A DNA stretch of 64,000 nt from Manduca sexta. Its lineage: Eukaryota > Arthropoda > Insecta > Lepidoptera > Sphingidae. Numbering within the stretch: position 1 is the stretch's first letter; every line of letters starts with the position of its first letter. This document shows positions 23,491-36,060 of the stretch, in pieces. Made by a program: the position numbers and the translations under genes. Below the pieces are notes generated by a model, which was given only the letters and a program-made list of their open reading frames with translations, did no database searches and was not told the DNA's origin. Location of the stretch: positions 13,338,777-13,402,776 of the forward strand of contig NC_051141.1 in the NCBI RefSeq assembly GCF_014839805.1, in the 5' to 3' direction.

Positions 23491-25012
23491 CTACTATTCT
23501 TATAAAAGTAAATATTATAAGAACAGTGGCTTTGAAAATCATAAAACACCTCTTAATAACTTAAAATAACCAAAATGTAATCATGGGCAGCCCTAAAAGA
23601 ACAGCTGAAACTGCAATAAGAATATAAACAAAAAAAGAAATGAGCGGGTGTAAATTAAAAATAATAATTTTGAGTGAGGGAGGAATTGAAATGGGAGGGC
23701 AGAGGTCAAGAGTGTTTGCTGCAATACTCTGAGAGGTTTTTTCAATTGCTCTTTATATTATTCATTGCCCGGAAAATATATTTCATTGATTAAATGATGA
23801 CCGATGAATATGTAATTATGAATTATATTTTGTCATGTGGTAACATGATCAGCATATAACTCTTACGCCATTCCTAACTATAATAATGAAGCGAGCAAAG
23901 TTAGCTTTACAAAAGAAATAAAAAGTACATCGGTCTAGAGACAAATGTGTGATGTATTGATAACTGTCTCGCGGTATGTTTTGTGAAGAAGAGAAGAACT
24001 CCACAAATATTTTAATACGTTGCTACTTGCTATGCGTAATTGGTTGGTATACAAAAAGGTTTCTTCACTATGTTTACTTACAATGTAAGAGCGGGAAATA
24101 ATTAACTATGAAAGTCTTTGTAACTGCGAAGACAAAAGTCCATGCAGTAGGCGTGGGGTCAAACCCACGACTGCTGTTCACAATCCAATTAATCCAGATA
24201 AATAGTGTCATGATAATTTTAAAAATAAAATTATTTTTTCTAATATTACTATACAACTCATCACAAAAGTATATTTATACTAAAACGTAGCTTGTAAAAG
24301 GCCTCACCGTTCAACAGTCGACACACCACAAAGTTCAGATCCTGTAATATCGATACAACGGGACACATTACAATCGCTAACGGATTAAAAAAGACGAGTT
24401 TCATTTGAGCGACACAAAAGGAAATCGTTCATAAAGTACTTGTACTAACGGTGGTATAAAATGACCTTATAATTTAATAGAATAATAAATGTTACATCCG
24501 TATTAAGAGTACTAACGGGGCGTCGTATTGTATTGAAGCGACAACATTGTGCTCGGCGATGATAAAAGTCCGTATTATTTTACAGTACATTCGCGGCGAA
24601 AAGTCTTAACGGTGCTACGTTTCACCATATTTCACTGCATCTCGACTCGTGCCCTCGAGTACGCTTCAAAGTTACAAAGGCGACGCGCCGAGCGCCATGG
24701 CGGGACGTTCCAAATTTGATTCCTTTTAAAGTTAACACATTTAATTAAATAAAATGTGATGTTTTCTCAAGACTTTTTTCCCCGGCAGTCCTTATACGAC
24801 AGATTCGTTCCGACGTTGAACAATTAATATTAATTAAGATTTAAATTGGTCTAATTACATAGAGCCCAGCCCATCTTCAGCGAACGGGCGGGCTATCCTT
24901 TGAGTGCCAAGGAATTTATAGCAGAAGAAAATGTTTACATAAGAATAAATTCATAAAAAAACCGTTCCTATTTTGTACTTGTCGTCTGGAATGTAGTTTT
25001 TGTATTTAATGT
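23491..25012. other. Stretch without gene
   Basis: Mostly AT-rich. A CpG-rich islet at 24650-24710 contains GCGCCATGGCGGGACG, an ATG in ideal context whose frame stops after 10 codons. Overlapping frames on both strands at 24074-24290 are unrecognised. Confidence 0.45.
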
Positions 25013-25080
25013 ATTTTTCTTTTGTCTTTACAGGTAAGTGTCCGCAAACGTTCTTTATATTTGAAGCGGTGCGGTAAGTA
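25013..25080 (+). promoter_or_regulatory. Candidate recursive-splicing ratchet site with downstream donor
   Basis: An 18-base pyrimidine-rich tract leads into TTTGTCTTTACAG directly followed by GTAAGTG (junction 25033/25034). A 3' splice site fused to a consensus 5' splice site is the signature of a ratchet point, where a long intron is removed in steps. Forty bases later GCG is followed by GTAAGTA (donor at 25074), as expected for the recursive exon that defines such sites. If real, the window lies inside a long plus-strand intron. Chance juxtaposition cannot be excluded without RNA data. Confidence 0.45.
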
Positions 25081-26329
25081 CTTTGTTATTTTAACAGAGA
25101 TTCGACGTTTTATCGTTGGATGGTTTCCGAGAAAGCATGTTAAAATATAGAACAGATTATTTCGAGATTTCATTTGTTTTTTATTCGGTGTTCAGGTACC
25201 ATTAGATATGCTTATTTTGTTGTAAAATTCCTGAGTAACCTCTTTTTATTATATCTTACTATATAAATCATAAAATTTTATATTGTATTGTCATTAAATT
25301 AATTTATCAGATTAAGTTTGTGAAATACTAAATATGATTTTTGAAAAGTTATTTTTATTTAATTTATTTGAGAATTGGTTGAAGGGTTTTATTATTTAAT
25401 TGATTTAATAAGAACTTGTTTTATTTGTCACGAATGTTTAATGGCATTAACACTCATATGTACAACATATTATCTTCTCTAAAATCTAAACGCAATTGTA
25501 AACAAAACAAGGACAATTTCCACGTCAGCAAAACTGTTTATTCAAATTGTGGTCAGCATGATGTTAGACCAGTGATATTTTAACCAATATTACTGGCAAC
25601 GTAACACACTTCTTTACAAAAATATACGCGTGTAGTTTCTTTTGCCGTGTAAAATATAAATACGTGATTGCGCGTTAACATAGAACCTCCATGGCTCAAA
25701 CGGCTTCTTTTAAGGTAGCACAAACGATGAACGTTTTGTGAGCCCAGCCGCGATTACCCCTTTCGCGCTCCGAGTCTGCGAATGCTTTTATTTTATGCCG
25801 CGGCTCGTGTATGTTTATTTTAGTGATGTCACTGTTATGCAAATGATTCAACCGCAATGATATCTGAATAAATATGTAACTAAATTAGTATGCTTGTAAT
25901 GTGATTACTTCACTTTCAAAATTGAATATTCTTTATCCGAACAACTTTTAGAAAATGTAAAACAAATCCAGCAGTAACGTAGACGTAGAAAACTCGTAGC
26001 TACTCCGTTAATGAGAAGTTTCAGGCCGCCAAAACATTGCCGCACGTAATTAAAGAGTGTTCATTTTGCGTAATCATCGCTCCTTGCTTCGTATTCTTTT
26101 ATGGAATTTATTTACCCGTTCGATGATTTTGATGTTAACTCTTATAAAAGAGTGTAGTAAACTATATTTCAGAATGATAGAATACAGTACGATATGAATA
26201 TTTGTTCTTATTCTTTACATAATTTTCAATTAACGTTCCCTCATGTCAATCAACTTTTTTATTTTTTACAATCAATAAGTCACCATAAAGCGTGTATTTT
26301 TAGTATCAAAGCGAGCATTGTATCACCGG
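25081..26329. other. Stretch without gene
   Basis: AT-rich unique sequence with a GC-richer patch at about 25740-25810. No coding frame or repeat recognised. Confidence 0.5.
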
Positions 26330-27000
26330 CACGGTGCGAGTCGCGTCTCATCACTACTTTATTTATATAGGAGCCTGCACCGTCGCATACTTTTAATAAC
26401 GGCAGACACAAGCGGCGTGTGTAACGACCCTTTCACGACGACCGGCGGCGGAGTCGCGACAGACAAAACCCGCGGGTAACGTAGATTCCGCGCGACTTTA
26501 TGGGTTCCGTTTATTTTAAAGAAGCTAGTGTTAGCGCTAGCTTGTTGTACTGTCATTGATGCTAAATGTTCAGGTTAAGGTGGTAGGTCAGTTGAATTGG
26601 CAGTGTTTAGTATTTTTAATTTGCGTGATACTGACGCCAATATGTATAATTATAAATCTTGCAATAGGTATTTGTAATAATAATAATTACCTATTAAAAC
26701 GGTTAATCACTTTGAAACATTATGCATATTATTTACAGTAACAGTATGCATCCACATTAATTTTCAATTGAAACCGCGTACCTATTTCATACACCCCGTC
26801 GCGTGAACCACCGCGGTCCCCTAAAACATGGTACAACACCTCGCGTAAGTTAGGATTGTCGCTTGATTTGAAGTAAAGCGCGACTGACGCGCTCGGATCA
26901 TAGCGAGACGCAAAGCTTTGGGTTAGTGCTATAAAAGTACTAGATTTACTCCCTTTAATGGTGCGTTGTGAATGTTTTCAGTGTTGCAACGCCGCGGCGC
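26330..27000. promoter_or_regulatory. GC-rich region, interrupted
   Basis: CpG-rich blocks lie at 26330-26520 (GGCGGCGGAGTCGCGAC), 26790-26910 and 26985-27000 (GCCGCGGCGCC). A 7-bp stem AAGCTAG/CTAGCTT occurs near 26522. The minus-strand 65-codon frame at 26359-26556 is not recognised. The role is unknown; promoter or enhancer by composition only. Confidence 0.25.
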
Positions 27001-27743
27001 CCTTTGTTGGTTTCTCTTGTGATAATTTGTGATGCTCAGCCATCACACGCGAATAACGCCTTGTCCCCCAGTACCTCAATTATATATTGTGTCGTTTTGC
27101 GCGCAATCTACCCTTTCATACTCGTTCGACTTGTGTAATGCGTTTACGATTTACCGTCGTGTCTGCTTAACTAAGAATTTTGTGTGAAAAATTGTATACT
27201 CGTCTACCATTCTTTAAGAATTTTAGTGGGGTACACTGTATCATACTTTATTCATTATATTAGACGTTTTAAAGACGAGTCAATACAGCTCGCAGTTAGA
27301 TAGATGCCGATTTTTTAGAAAATAATATCTTATTAGTTTTTATAGTACGAATCTCAACAGGAAGGTTGGGCCGACTGCGACTGAGGTAACACCACGATAT
27401 ACAGCCAGTGACTACATTCGGTGCAGCCGTAGCCGTGCTGGCTCTAACAATCAAATCAACTAACGTTTGAGATAAAATAACCATTAAGGTTAAGATAAAA
27501 AATATGAATCTTTTCAATTTTAATTAACTTTGCAGGTGTCGAGGCTATCGCTGCATCGCGTTTGTCGAGTGGCGACATGCATTAAGCACTACCCTCTACC
27601 CCTTCCTGTCTCCCCAAACTCCCCACATGTAACGAGTACACGATCCTGGTAATCACAAGTTTACGTGCCTGTACTTAACGCTTTTTATAATTAGTAACAA
27701 TTACCTTATATTGAAGTAAAAATTGTAATGCAATGATTCGTAA
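27001..27743. other. Stretch without supported gene
   Basis: AACTTTGCAG followed by GTGTCG at about 27536 is an acceptor-like site, but GTGTCG is not a good donor, so it is not taken as a second ratchet. The region 27540-27640 is C-rich on the plus strand. Confidence 0.45.
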
Positions 27744-28024
27744 CTAGCTGACCCGACAGACGTTGTCCCGTCTTAACTATGAATTTGCAGCGTGCATTCT
27801 GTCAATTGCTGACAATTATTTCAAACAATTGACAGTTAGATAAAATGAATATTTTCGTTAACTTTTCTTAAATTTTCTAATTTTCCGCGCAATTTTTTCT
27901 TTCATAAGAACCTTCTCCTGACAAAAACAAACACAACAAAAAGAAATAGTGAAATCGGTCCAGCCGTTTACGCGTGATGGCGTGGCCAAGGGAAATAGGG
28001 ATTCATTTTTATATATGTGTATAG
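27744..28024 (-). mobile_element. Short Helitron of another family, minus strand (Lep1-like)
   Basis: Read on the plus strand it opens ACTAGCTGACCCGACAGACG, the reverse complement of a Helitron 3' end (GGGTCAGCTAGT). It closes with GAAATCGGTCCAGCCGTT and ATTCATTTTTATATATGTG, the reversed 5' end. From memory these words are typical of a small, abundant lepidopteran Helitron family. A perfect 10-bp inverted repeat (CTGTCAATTG at 27799 and CAATTGACAG at 27836) sits inside. Confidence 0.7.
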
Positions 28025-28530
28025 GTAAATTATTCTATCTATCAGAATTATACATTAATAATACAGATTTGTGGAGCCCTCAGTCGATTTTCCTTGTTTT
28101 TGATGTCGTTAGGAAAGTAAAATGTCAGTTTTGTTCTTGTAGTTTGTGAAGTTTGCAGTATGTACTAGCGCCTTTGGATAAATTACGCAAAAGGCAAAAT
28201 ACAAATTTTCACGCAGTGGTAATAAATAAAATTTAGAAATCTATCTTATCTAAATATCTTATTTAATCTTACTCCTTTAATATCCATTCTTTTATGTAGG
28301 TACAGACAATCAAAAATTTTCGCCGACTTGATACATCAAAACAGACACACATACTTCTTGCCATGTTTCTTCGGATTTTAAAGTTTATAATAAGCCAACG
28401 CAGTATTATAGTCCAAATAACTGGCCGCATATTATACCGCTTAGTATCAATCTAATAGTAGTAATCTTACCAATTACGTACAATATGAAAAAAATTGTAA
28501 TTCAATATAGAATAAACTGTCCGACGCGTC
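28025..28530. other. Stretch without gene
   Basis: AT-rich unique sequence; nothing recognised. Confidence 0.5.
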
Positions 28531-28700
28531 GCTAAGCGTGCGCCGGTGGCGGGTGCAAATAGTACCTTGTATAACCCTTGCCGCGGTTATTACCTCTGTA
28601 GAACGCATTCAGGCAGTGTTCGGCAATTCATACGGCGCGGCTCGAGAGAGCGAGTTTCACACTTGCGTCAATCGGGGCGTAAGTTAAGTGAAGCCATAAT
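28531..28700. promoter_or_regulatory. GC-rich patch
   Basis: CpG-rich segments (GCGTGCGCCGGTGGCGGG near 28536 and ACGGCGCGGCTCGAGAGAGC near 28633). A GAGAG run next to CpG is seen in GAGA-factor-type elements; this is a weak inference. A donor-like GTAAGT lies at about 28680. Confidence 0.2.
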
Positions 28701-30513
28701 GCTCCAACCACTGGACTAATTTAATGAGAGGGCCTTTTCAACCGGGCCGCGCTGTCGGCGTGTTGTAACCTCGCATTTAAATGTGATTAACATAGAAATG
28801 ACGTAATTAAGGCACTACAACCGGTATATCTTCACGCCGCATTCTTTGTGAGGTGTCGTTTCATACGAGTGCTGACTTTTCATGTGGTGTTTTCATGCAT
28901 CCCGCGGTGCGTGTTTCAATAAAGCTAGTTAGCTGTTTTGGAATGATGTTAAAATATCTCTCTTTATATTTTAACGTATTGCACCTTTCTGCTATATTTT
29001 ATTAAATACATTCGCCTTTATTCATGCATCCATGCACTTGCGGGCTCTATTAAGAGTATGAGTTATAATATTTTTTAATATAAATATTTTTTTATTTCAT
29101 AACGTATTTATATGTTTCTGTCAGTTTACTACTACATAACTAAAGGTTCCGGCAGGAAGAATACAATAATATAAAATACTTCAATATTTTTGCCAAGGGT
29201 GTGAACCTGTAAAGCACGGCAAGAAGTTGTTAAAATAAATTGTTACTAATTGTATTCTTCATTCCATTCAAGAAATAAGTAAATCAATCTGTAAAATATA
29301 ATCGACTTGCGCTTGTTAGAGTTATGGTTAATATTTTTATGTACTATCAATGTGTGTAGGTGGTACTTATTTAAATACATACAGCCTGGTTTATTAACAT
29401 GTTTTTTTTTATTTCAAGCTGAATTTAGTAAACTGATTAGATTCCTGTAACCGCTAGCCGGTAGGCTTTCAATGTGTTACACACCAAAATATAATATCAT
29501 AGGTCTTAGTTTTGAAATAAGGTAAGTCACGCCCCATCAAAATAAAATTTTACCGATTTGAATTCATATTTAAGTACCACATTACTGTAATTTGGATAAT
29601 TAACACTTAATTGTTTATAGAACACACTATAGTTCATTTGGAACTAAAATAATTATATTGAATAAATCAACGATACATTAGCTCAGTTGGTTTTACCATT
29701 TTCTAGGTTAAATCGCCGATGTTAATTAGACGTTGGATATGTAATTGGGCCAAAGTTTACAGTTTCATGTATCAATTAGTGATAACGAAATATGGTAACA
29801 TAATGATATCTTCGCCATTCTAACATGTCTTATACGGATCTATAATGAGGTTCGAATTAATTATTTAATTACAAAAAAAATTATGTCTCCATTTTTATCA
29901 GTAACAAGAGAACTTAAGTTCAAAGACGAAGGGTAACAAATATTTTCATTTTAAGGCATTTGGCACAATTTCATGTATATGGTACATTAAGCCGGAACAA
30001 CGAAAATTAACTGCAATCATTTCCGTACATGATATCCGAGTCTCTTACCAATTAGGACGTACGTACGTATCTTCTGTAATTATCCCGTAATAATCACTTT
30101 CACGCATTACAACCCTGTATGGATTGGCAGATGATTTACTTTACGGGCAGTTTTTTTCAATCAATTTGCAAAATAAACAAACGCGCCTACGCGACTATTG
30201 ACTAAGTGCATTAGATTTTTTGTCCTTTGTTGATTAATGAATGATACACAAGTACTTGTAGAATGTCTTCGCATGCTGTTCACTAATGAACGAACTTTTT
30301 ATCAAACCACCGGTCCCTATTGATTGCAAATATCAATCAGCAAACGCTACCTGAAAAAACTAGCCCTGCGTGACAGCGTGTAGAATAAAATGTTAAAAAA
30401 ATCTTAAAATGCGACTCAAGCATATTTCTGAGGAGACTGCAGTCATTTATAAATAAAACTACGCCTTTTATAGTGTATGAACAAAGGATGGAGTTATTAA
30501 GCGAACTTTATTA
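28701..30513. other. Stretch without supported gene
   Basis: Mostly AT-rich. A T-rich acceptor-like tract ending near 29419 and a donor AAG/GTAAGTCA near 29519 could bound a 100-nt exon. That interval has stops in all frames, so at best it is untranslated. Confidence 0.45.
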
Positions 30514-30921
30514 TACAGGGTCATTTTGACATTGCGTTACTAAATGAAACCACATACTCGTCACCTTTGCAGACACTGTGCCAAAAATCATCCATTAATA
30601 ACGAATATTTTCACGAAAAATCCTGCTTTCACTTTCCATAATTTTTTATCATTTTGTAGTTTAATGCAAATATGGCAAGTATGTGAGTGTATTTCGGACT
30701 GAAAGTATGGTGTTGCCGCTGCAATGAATTCTTTAACAGTACTAGACACTTCATTACGGAGCGAAAAATTTAAGTTACTTTTTACTAATATTTATTTTGT
30801 TCGAAACTTACACTGTTTTTATTCTACATCTACGGCTCAAGTAACTTAGTATAAAGTGTTATTTCAAAGTAGCTTATCTATGTGGTTTCATTTCGAAACG
30901 CAGTGTCAAAATGACCCTGTA
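30514..30921. mobile_element. MITE with 41-bp terminal inverted repeats and TA duplication
   Basis: The left end TACAGGGTCATTTTGACA (30514 on) is mirrored at the right end as TGTCAAAATGACCCTGTA (to 30921). Over 41 positions 38 match. Taking CAGGGTC as the terminus gives a 404-bp element flanked by TA on both sides, the target preference of Tc1/mariner-type transposons. There is no open frame of note, so it would need a transposase in trans. The autonomous relative is not recognised. Confidence 0.85.
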
Positions 30922-31099
30922 TAAATAAAAACCTTCCAGCCAGAGTGTGGATTCCTTGGCAGACGAAAGCGAGGTTTTCTAATACGATCGCTGATTTGCA
31001 ATTTAGAAATAAAAACATTCGCTACTAACAAAAGAATTGTCAATAAGCTAATCTAAATATGCGAGGGATGTACACGTGATTTTTAACAAAAAGGGTGAG
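30922..31099. other. Stretch without gene
   Basis: Unique AT-rich sequence between the MITE and a GC patch. Confidence 0.5.
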
Positions 31100-31210
31100 C
31101 TTAATTGTGGTGTGTACAATAGGTCGGCAAGCGTGGGTCGGCCATTTTTATGCGCGCGGACCTAATTTTGTGACACTGCGCAGGCGACGAGCTCAGAGTG
31201 CTCGCAACAG
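31100..31210. promoter_or_regulatory. GC-rich patch with a GCCATTTT word
   Basis: GGTCGGCCATTTTTATGCGC at about 31136 joins a GCCAT core (used by PHO/YY1 proteins) to a TTTTATG word (used by posterior homeodomain proteins), within CpG-rich sequence. The combination is suggestive but short words recur by chance. Confidence 0.2.
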
Positions 31211-34200
31211 CTAACTAGCATTGCATTATTGATTTTTTTGTACAAGAAATACACGAGGGTTCATTATTTAGGTCACAAATACCAGGGGTACTGTTTTGAG
31301 AATTTATGCGCCGCGTATTATCTCGACATAATATTTTTAATGCAGAAAAAAGCGAAAATAATTTATGTGGCTTAAAAATAGGTATGTCAAGGAGTTCACT
31401 ATAAGTATACACAGAAAGTCTCCTACAATTAATGATCATAATATGTAGCGACGGCTTTGATATCTTTCGAGTCATAGTCTGATAACGATTGCCTACAAAC
31501 TTTCCCTCCTAATTTATAATGATTTTCTGAACTATAGAACATCAGTAAAACATTTACCTAGTATTGACTATTAGCTGTAAAATGAGCAGCGAGGGTAACG
31601 CAGTATAATGATAATAATAATAAAACTCGTTATAAAATTATGATAGGACAAAATTGTTATATAATTTAAAAAGGTGTTAACATCAAAAATAAAAGCAAAC
31701 AAATAATTAGATTATGTAACACTCGGACTCAGAGTAAAATGTATTTTTTATTGTGTAAAAAGTACAGAAAAATATTTCTGCTCCAATGAATTACTTTTCA
31801 TCGAGTGTAATTGAATGTATGGTTTATCTCGTTAAGTCCCATTCGGTGTTCCGTTAATATTCATATTTTTTCACGTCGTCACAATACTGATGTTCTTTGC
31901 ATATTTTTGCCAGCGGGCGTCATGTGTCCACCCCTGAGAAAAAATAGTAGCAATGCTGTACGCTCTTCATTAAGCCAACAAGATCCATGAATACAAAGTT
32001 ATAGTTTATAATAGCTAATTGTCGGAAATACAGCTCTCCTTGTACTGGTACTCTCCTAGTATTGTAATGCCACCGTTCGTCATAGATACAAAAACTTATA
32101 AATTGAATACGACAGTGAAGCAATAGATGCTCTTAAATAAACTATAATGGTATACACCACGATACTGGTCTATTTACCCAAGTGTTGAAGATATTTTGTA
32201 ACATTGCAAATATGTTACATGTTCTAGCGAACTGGTTATTCCGCTTATATAAGCTGTTGATTAGTTCGTCATCGCCCCATTGGCCCAGTGACAGCGTACG
32301 TCCATTGTAAGCCCCACGTTCAGGGCACGCCTGTATCATAGCTATTACTAATATCAAGTTTAATAGTGGGTATAATCCCTGTATTCATGGTTTCGCTTTT
32401 CCAATTATAAATTACCTTCGAACTAACTTAGTTTGTTATTTGTATATATTTATCAAATGAATACCAATATATTTTCAAGTTCTGGAGGGTTGATTTTGTC
32501 GGCTAAGGCGACTTATGGCTACCTTAGAGTATCCATGAGTTATAAATTTCACAGTAATAGTAGCTTTATTGGTTACTATTGTTTTTATCCCCGCACCATC
32601 TTCATCAAGACACTGCAACGTCTATGTACATGAAGGAGTTACTTTCATTAATTATCAGCTTTACTAACATAAGTATTATTCTCTCTATAAACTCCCCATA
32701 TTATTATTAAAATAATTAACCTTCATTATTTTACTATTCACTGGTTATTACTATATGTTCCTTGATTTCGTTTACTTATGTGAATAATTTATAATGTAAT
32801 TGGTGCGTTGTCGATGAATTTGGTTCTGTTGCCTGACATAGGGCTGTATCGTGATTTACGTCACATTGTTTATTGGTTAATTGCAGAGTTTGATTGTATG
32901 ATTTTTTTTTTCAATGTGCTAAATAAGGTATCATTCGCTGTATAAATAATGATTTAGTTACTATTAAATTGGGGATTATTTATCCGAATTATTTATTATT
33001 AAAAAAATATATATAATTAACAATATTAATGACCGTGGATATAAATTTTATTTTGTAATAAATCCCAAAACAACTTATATACATAGAAAATGTAATGAAT
33101 GGTCACATAGAAAAAGGTTTTAATAACTAAGAAAATAAATCGATTATGATTGCATGTTTGTCTTGCATTGTGAAATTAATATGTTGCTAATCAAACTTAA
33201 TATAAACATAACAAATTGACGATGAGAGACCGTTTATAACTTTGATACGACTGCATAACATTATTTGCACAAACAATATCGATTGCTCATAAAAATATCC
33301 TTTACAGCTCATGACGTCGCAATAAATCAATTTGCCAACAAACTACATGTCCAAGTTTTAAAAACAAAGAGGGAAAATGTCGGTTGCAACATCATTAGCA
33401 TTATGAAATTACCTTTGATAGAAGCAAATTGAACCACACACATTTTTATAAAAGGAAATAATCGAAGATTATGATTGCGCTCTGAATAATTTAATATTGT
33501 CTTCGATAGTGATAGTTTACTATGGATTTTTTGCAATTACTACTCGAACTGCCTTCGATTTTACATAATCTAACATGTTTTATATTCATTGCTTTATTAC
33601 GATAGTTCAAAGCTTTCGCGTAACTCTGTAATTCAAGTAAGTTTAAATTGGATAATCACGTTTGTAATAAGGTTAATTTTATTTTGATAATTTGAAAATT
33701 TTAAGAAATTGAACGTTAGTTGTACTACTAGTTGGATAAAGTATGATATGTCATGTCGACCTCTGTACTTGTACCTTTGATTGGATTTGGTCTTTTGTTA
33801 TTTCGATCATAGTATGTGGTTGCTACGACTGTAGATAGGTACTGGTACCGCGACTTTTATAGTATAAATTGATATCAAAGGAGCTATAAACTCGTTTGTT
33901 AAGAGGCTTAATCCTAACACAATATCTGTTTAAGTAGTTAAGTTTGGTTACAGTCGTTGTCAAAGCTTTGCAGATCTTTGTTGACAATGCAACAATACTG
34001 TAACTGGGCTGAGCACAGAAGAATTACTCCTCGGGGACCACTCCTTTTTGCAAATAAACAACGATCAATCTCGGAGTTTGAAAAGGCATTTGTTCTGTTT
34101 ACGTGATAACTATACCGTCTTTCCGTTAATAGTTGGAGCGTCGATGCAATAATATATGTTTCTTGCGATCAATTTCGTTGCGCTGAGAAGTAGTGGAACG

Positions 34201-34485
34201 GGGCCGGGGTATATAGCAGGCGAAATATAATGTCTAACAAGACGGTATTTAATTTTACTTACACTTAAATTATTTCCTTTTAGTCTTATTTTTAAGTGTC
34301 GATTCTTAGTACTTTTTTTCGATACAACCAGACTCGTGATTGCGGTTTCTGATTCTTGAATCAGCCGTCACCACATCAGCCGAAGTGTTCTTCTTTTAAA
34401 GAAAGTTTCTGTAAAATTATAATATTGTCATATCTTTACGACCTGAATATCTAAACTCAATACAGTGGCTAATAAGAAAGCAGAG
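31211..34485. other. 3.3-kb AT-rich stretch without gene
   Basis: Open frames (31215-31475 -, 31920-32123 -, 32142-32357 -, 32433-32633 +, 33327-33536 -) are short and unrecognised. No repeat family is recognised; homopolymer and (AT)n runs occur around 32900-33060. Confidence 0.5.
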
Positions 34486-34720
34486 CTTGCTCTCGGACGA
34501 TGTCGGCGTCATACGGCCAATTCCGCCACATGAAGCTCCAATTCGCGGACGTTCCGTGACGGGAACCAGCCGCGGATGTACCTATTAACGGCTTAATACT
34601 TCAAAATAAAGGTGGCGGAAAATGCCCACGCGGTGATTACACGTTTACGTAACGGCAACAGTTTTGCCGCTTCCTCTTGCTTTGACGTTGTGTGTAATTT
34701 TTTAACTGGCTAAGAGTCTT
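34486..34720. promoter_or_regulatory. GC-rich patch
   Basis: About 230 bp with many CpG (ACGATGTCGGCGTCATACGG, ACGTTCCGTGACGGGAACC) between AT-rich blocks. TTCCGTGACGGGAA within it is an imperfect palindrome. No coding signal seen. Confidence 0.2.
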
Positions 34721-35904
34721 GCCTAATCTAGACTTGAGCTTGCGCGCTGAGAAAGGTATTGTTTTTATAATATTTACTAATTTTGTTACAAGTAGTTTTG
34801 TAACAACATCCACATGATTTTGCTTTCACCTTTATTTTCCAAAGGGATTACTATAATCGAAATCATGACATAGCAACGCTAGGCAAAGTTTTAAAACTAC
34901 ACTAAATCCAAAAACCTATGCGCGCCAATGGTTAAAAAAGTGCACAAAGATTTTCCCTTACGAAGATAGTATCAAAAGAGTAATCTGCTATGCTAAGAAT
35001 AAAAAGTATTTGGGAATCGCCGCCATCGGATGAGGGGATTGATGAGTGCGCACCAAGCGAAAAAGAAAGCCACGAATATAGAAAAGTGATTTTATATTCT
35101 GGCCGCCTATCCACTCGCGGAGGTGTGGCTTTTGTTACAGTGATATTGAATGTTCGTTGTATGTTTTTTTTGTGTCAATTCGCATATCAACAGGCACTTA
35201 ATGATATACTTGAAATAATTCCGCCGAACGCCAATCGCTAAATTTCAATATGTGCTTTTTATCATCTATTGCTATATCAAGTCTTTAGTTCTCCAAGCTT
35301 TGAAGAATAGAATAAAAATATCCACTTTAAAACGTTGAATCCCATATAAATTTTAAACGTAGTTTAGATGTTTGTTACGCCTACACTTCTCAATACCCTT
35401 GAATACATGTAGACTACTTTTTAAGCTTGAGTTATGTTAATGAAATTTTTTAATAATGCATTTATTTAATACGTTAGAGACAAATACATATTGAAACTGT
35501 AGCTGTAAAAGTAAGGAAGTGTAGTTGGCCGGTTTTGACAGTGAGTTTATGTTCGTAAGAAATACGTGATATTCTTTTCGTAAAAAAGATAGCAACAAAT
35601 TTCCCGATGTAAGTCACAACCATAAACTAGAAATTTGTGCGAACCGTCGGTATTCCGTATAAAGCTAAAAAAACAACAGTGCATTAGGCCCATAAACAAA
35701 AAGCATTGCAAAAGAGGCATCCATTAGACGACGATTGCAGGCCAGGCGCTGGCACAAGGTGAAACAGCCGCCAAAAACGCACGACACTAAAATAAAGCAC
35801 GACGAACATGCAGCTGGTATTGATTTAAAGCCAGAGTCTCCGAGCTAGGGTGCAAACGAAACAAAAAATAAAATTAAAAATATGCATAATAAAAATTTTA
35901 GTCG
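34721..35904. other. Stretch without supported gene
   Basis: An 83-codon plus frame (34990-35241) and a 60-codon minus frame (34932-35114) overlap. The plus one begins with acidic and Ser-rich residues and ends hydrophobic. Neither is recognised. Confidence 0.4.
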
Positions 35905-36060
35905 ATAACGATGGCCCCCTAACAGGGACGCGGGACGCAGCGCGTCCAGACTTTGATGCGTGGGGTGGCGAGCGATTATTTTAGAAAATTACGCGCTGTA
36001 TCGCCCCCTGAGCCACGAGTCGCGGACCAAGGGCGGCCCTACTCTGTAACTGCCACACTC
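35905..36060. promoter_or_regulatory. GC-rich patch with a 7-bp CpG stem
   Basis: GGACGCG (35926) and CGCGTCC (35941) form a perfect stem with an 8-nt loop in a CpG-rich block that continues to GGGCGGCCC near 36030. Function unknown. Confidence 0.2.

Noticed and set aside
27520..27545. AACTTTGCAG followed by GTGTCG as a second ratchet point
   Set aside because: GTGTCG is a poor donor and the pyrimidine tract is weak.
28918..28931. ATAAAGCTAG word resembling miR-79
   Set aside because: Only ten bases match and no opposing arm is present.
29420..29519. Possible 100-nt exon between a T-rich acceptor and AAG/GTAAGTCA
   Set aside because: Stops in all three frames; kept only as a remark in the stretch description.
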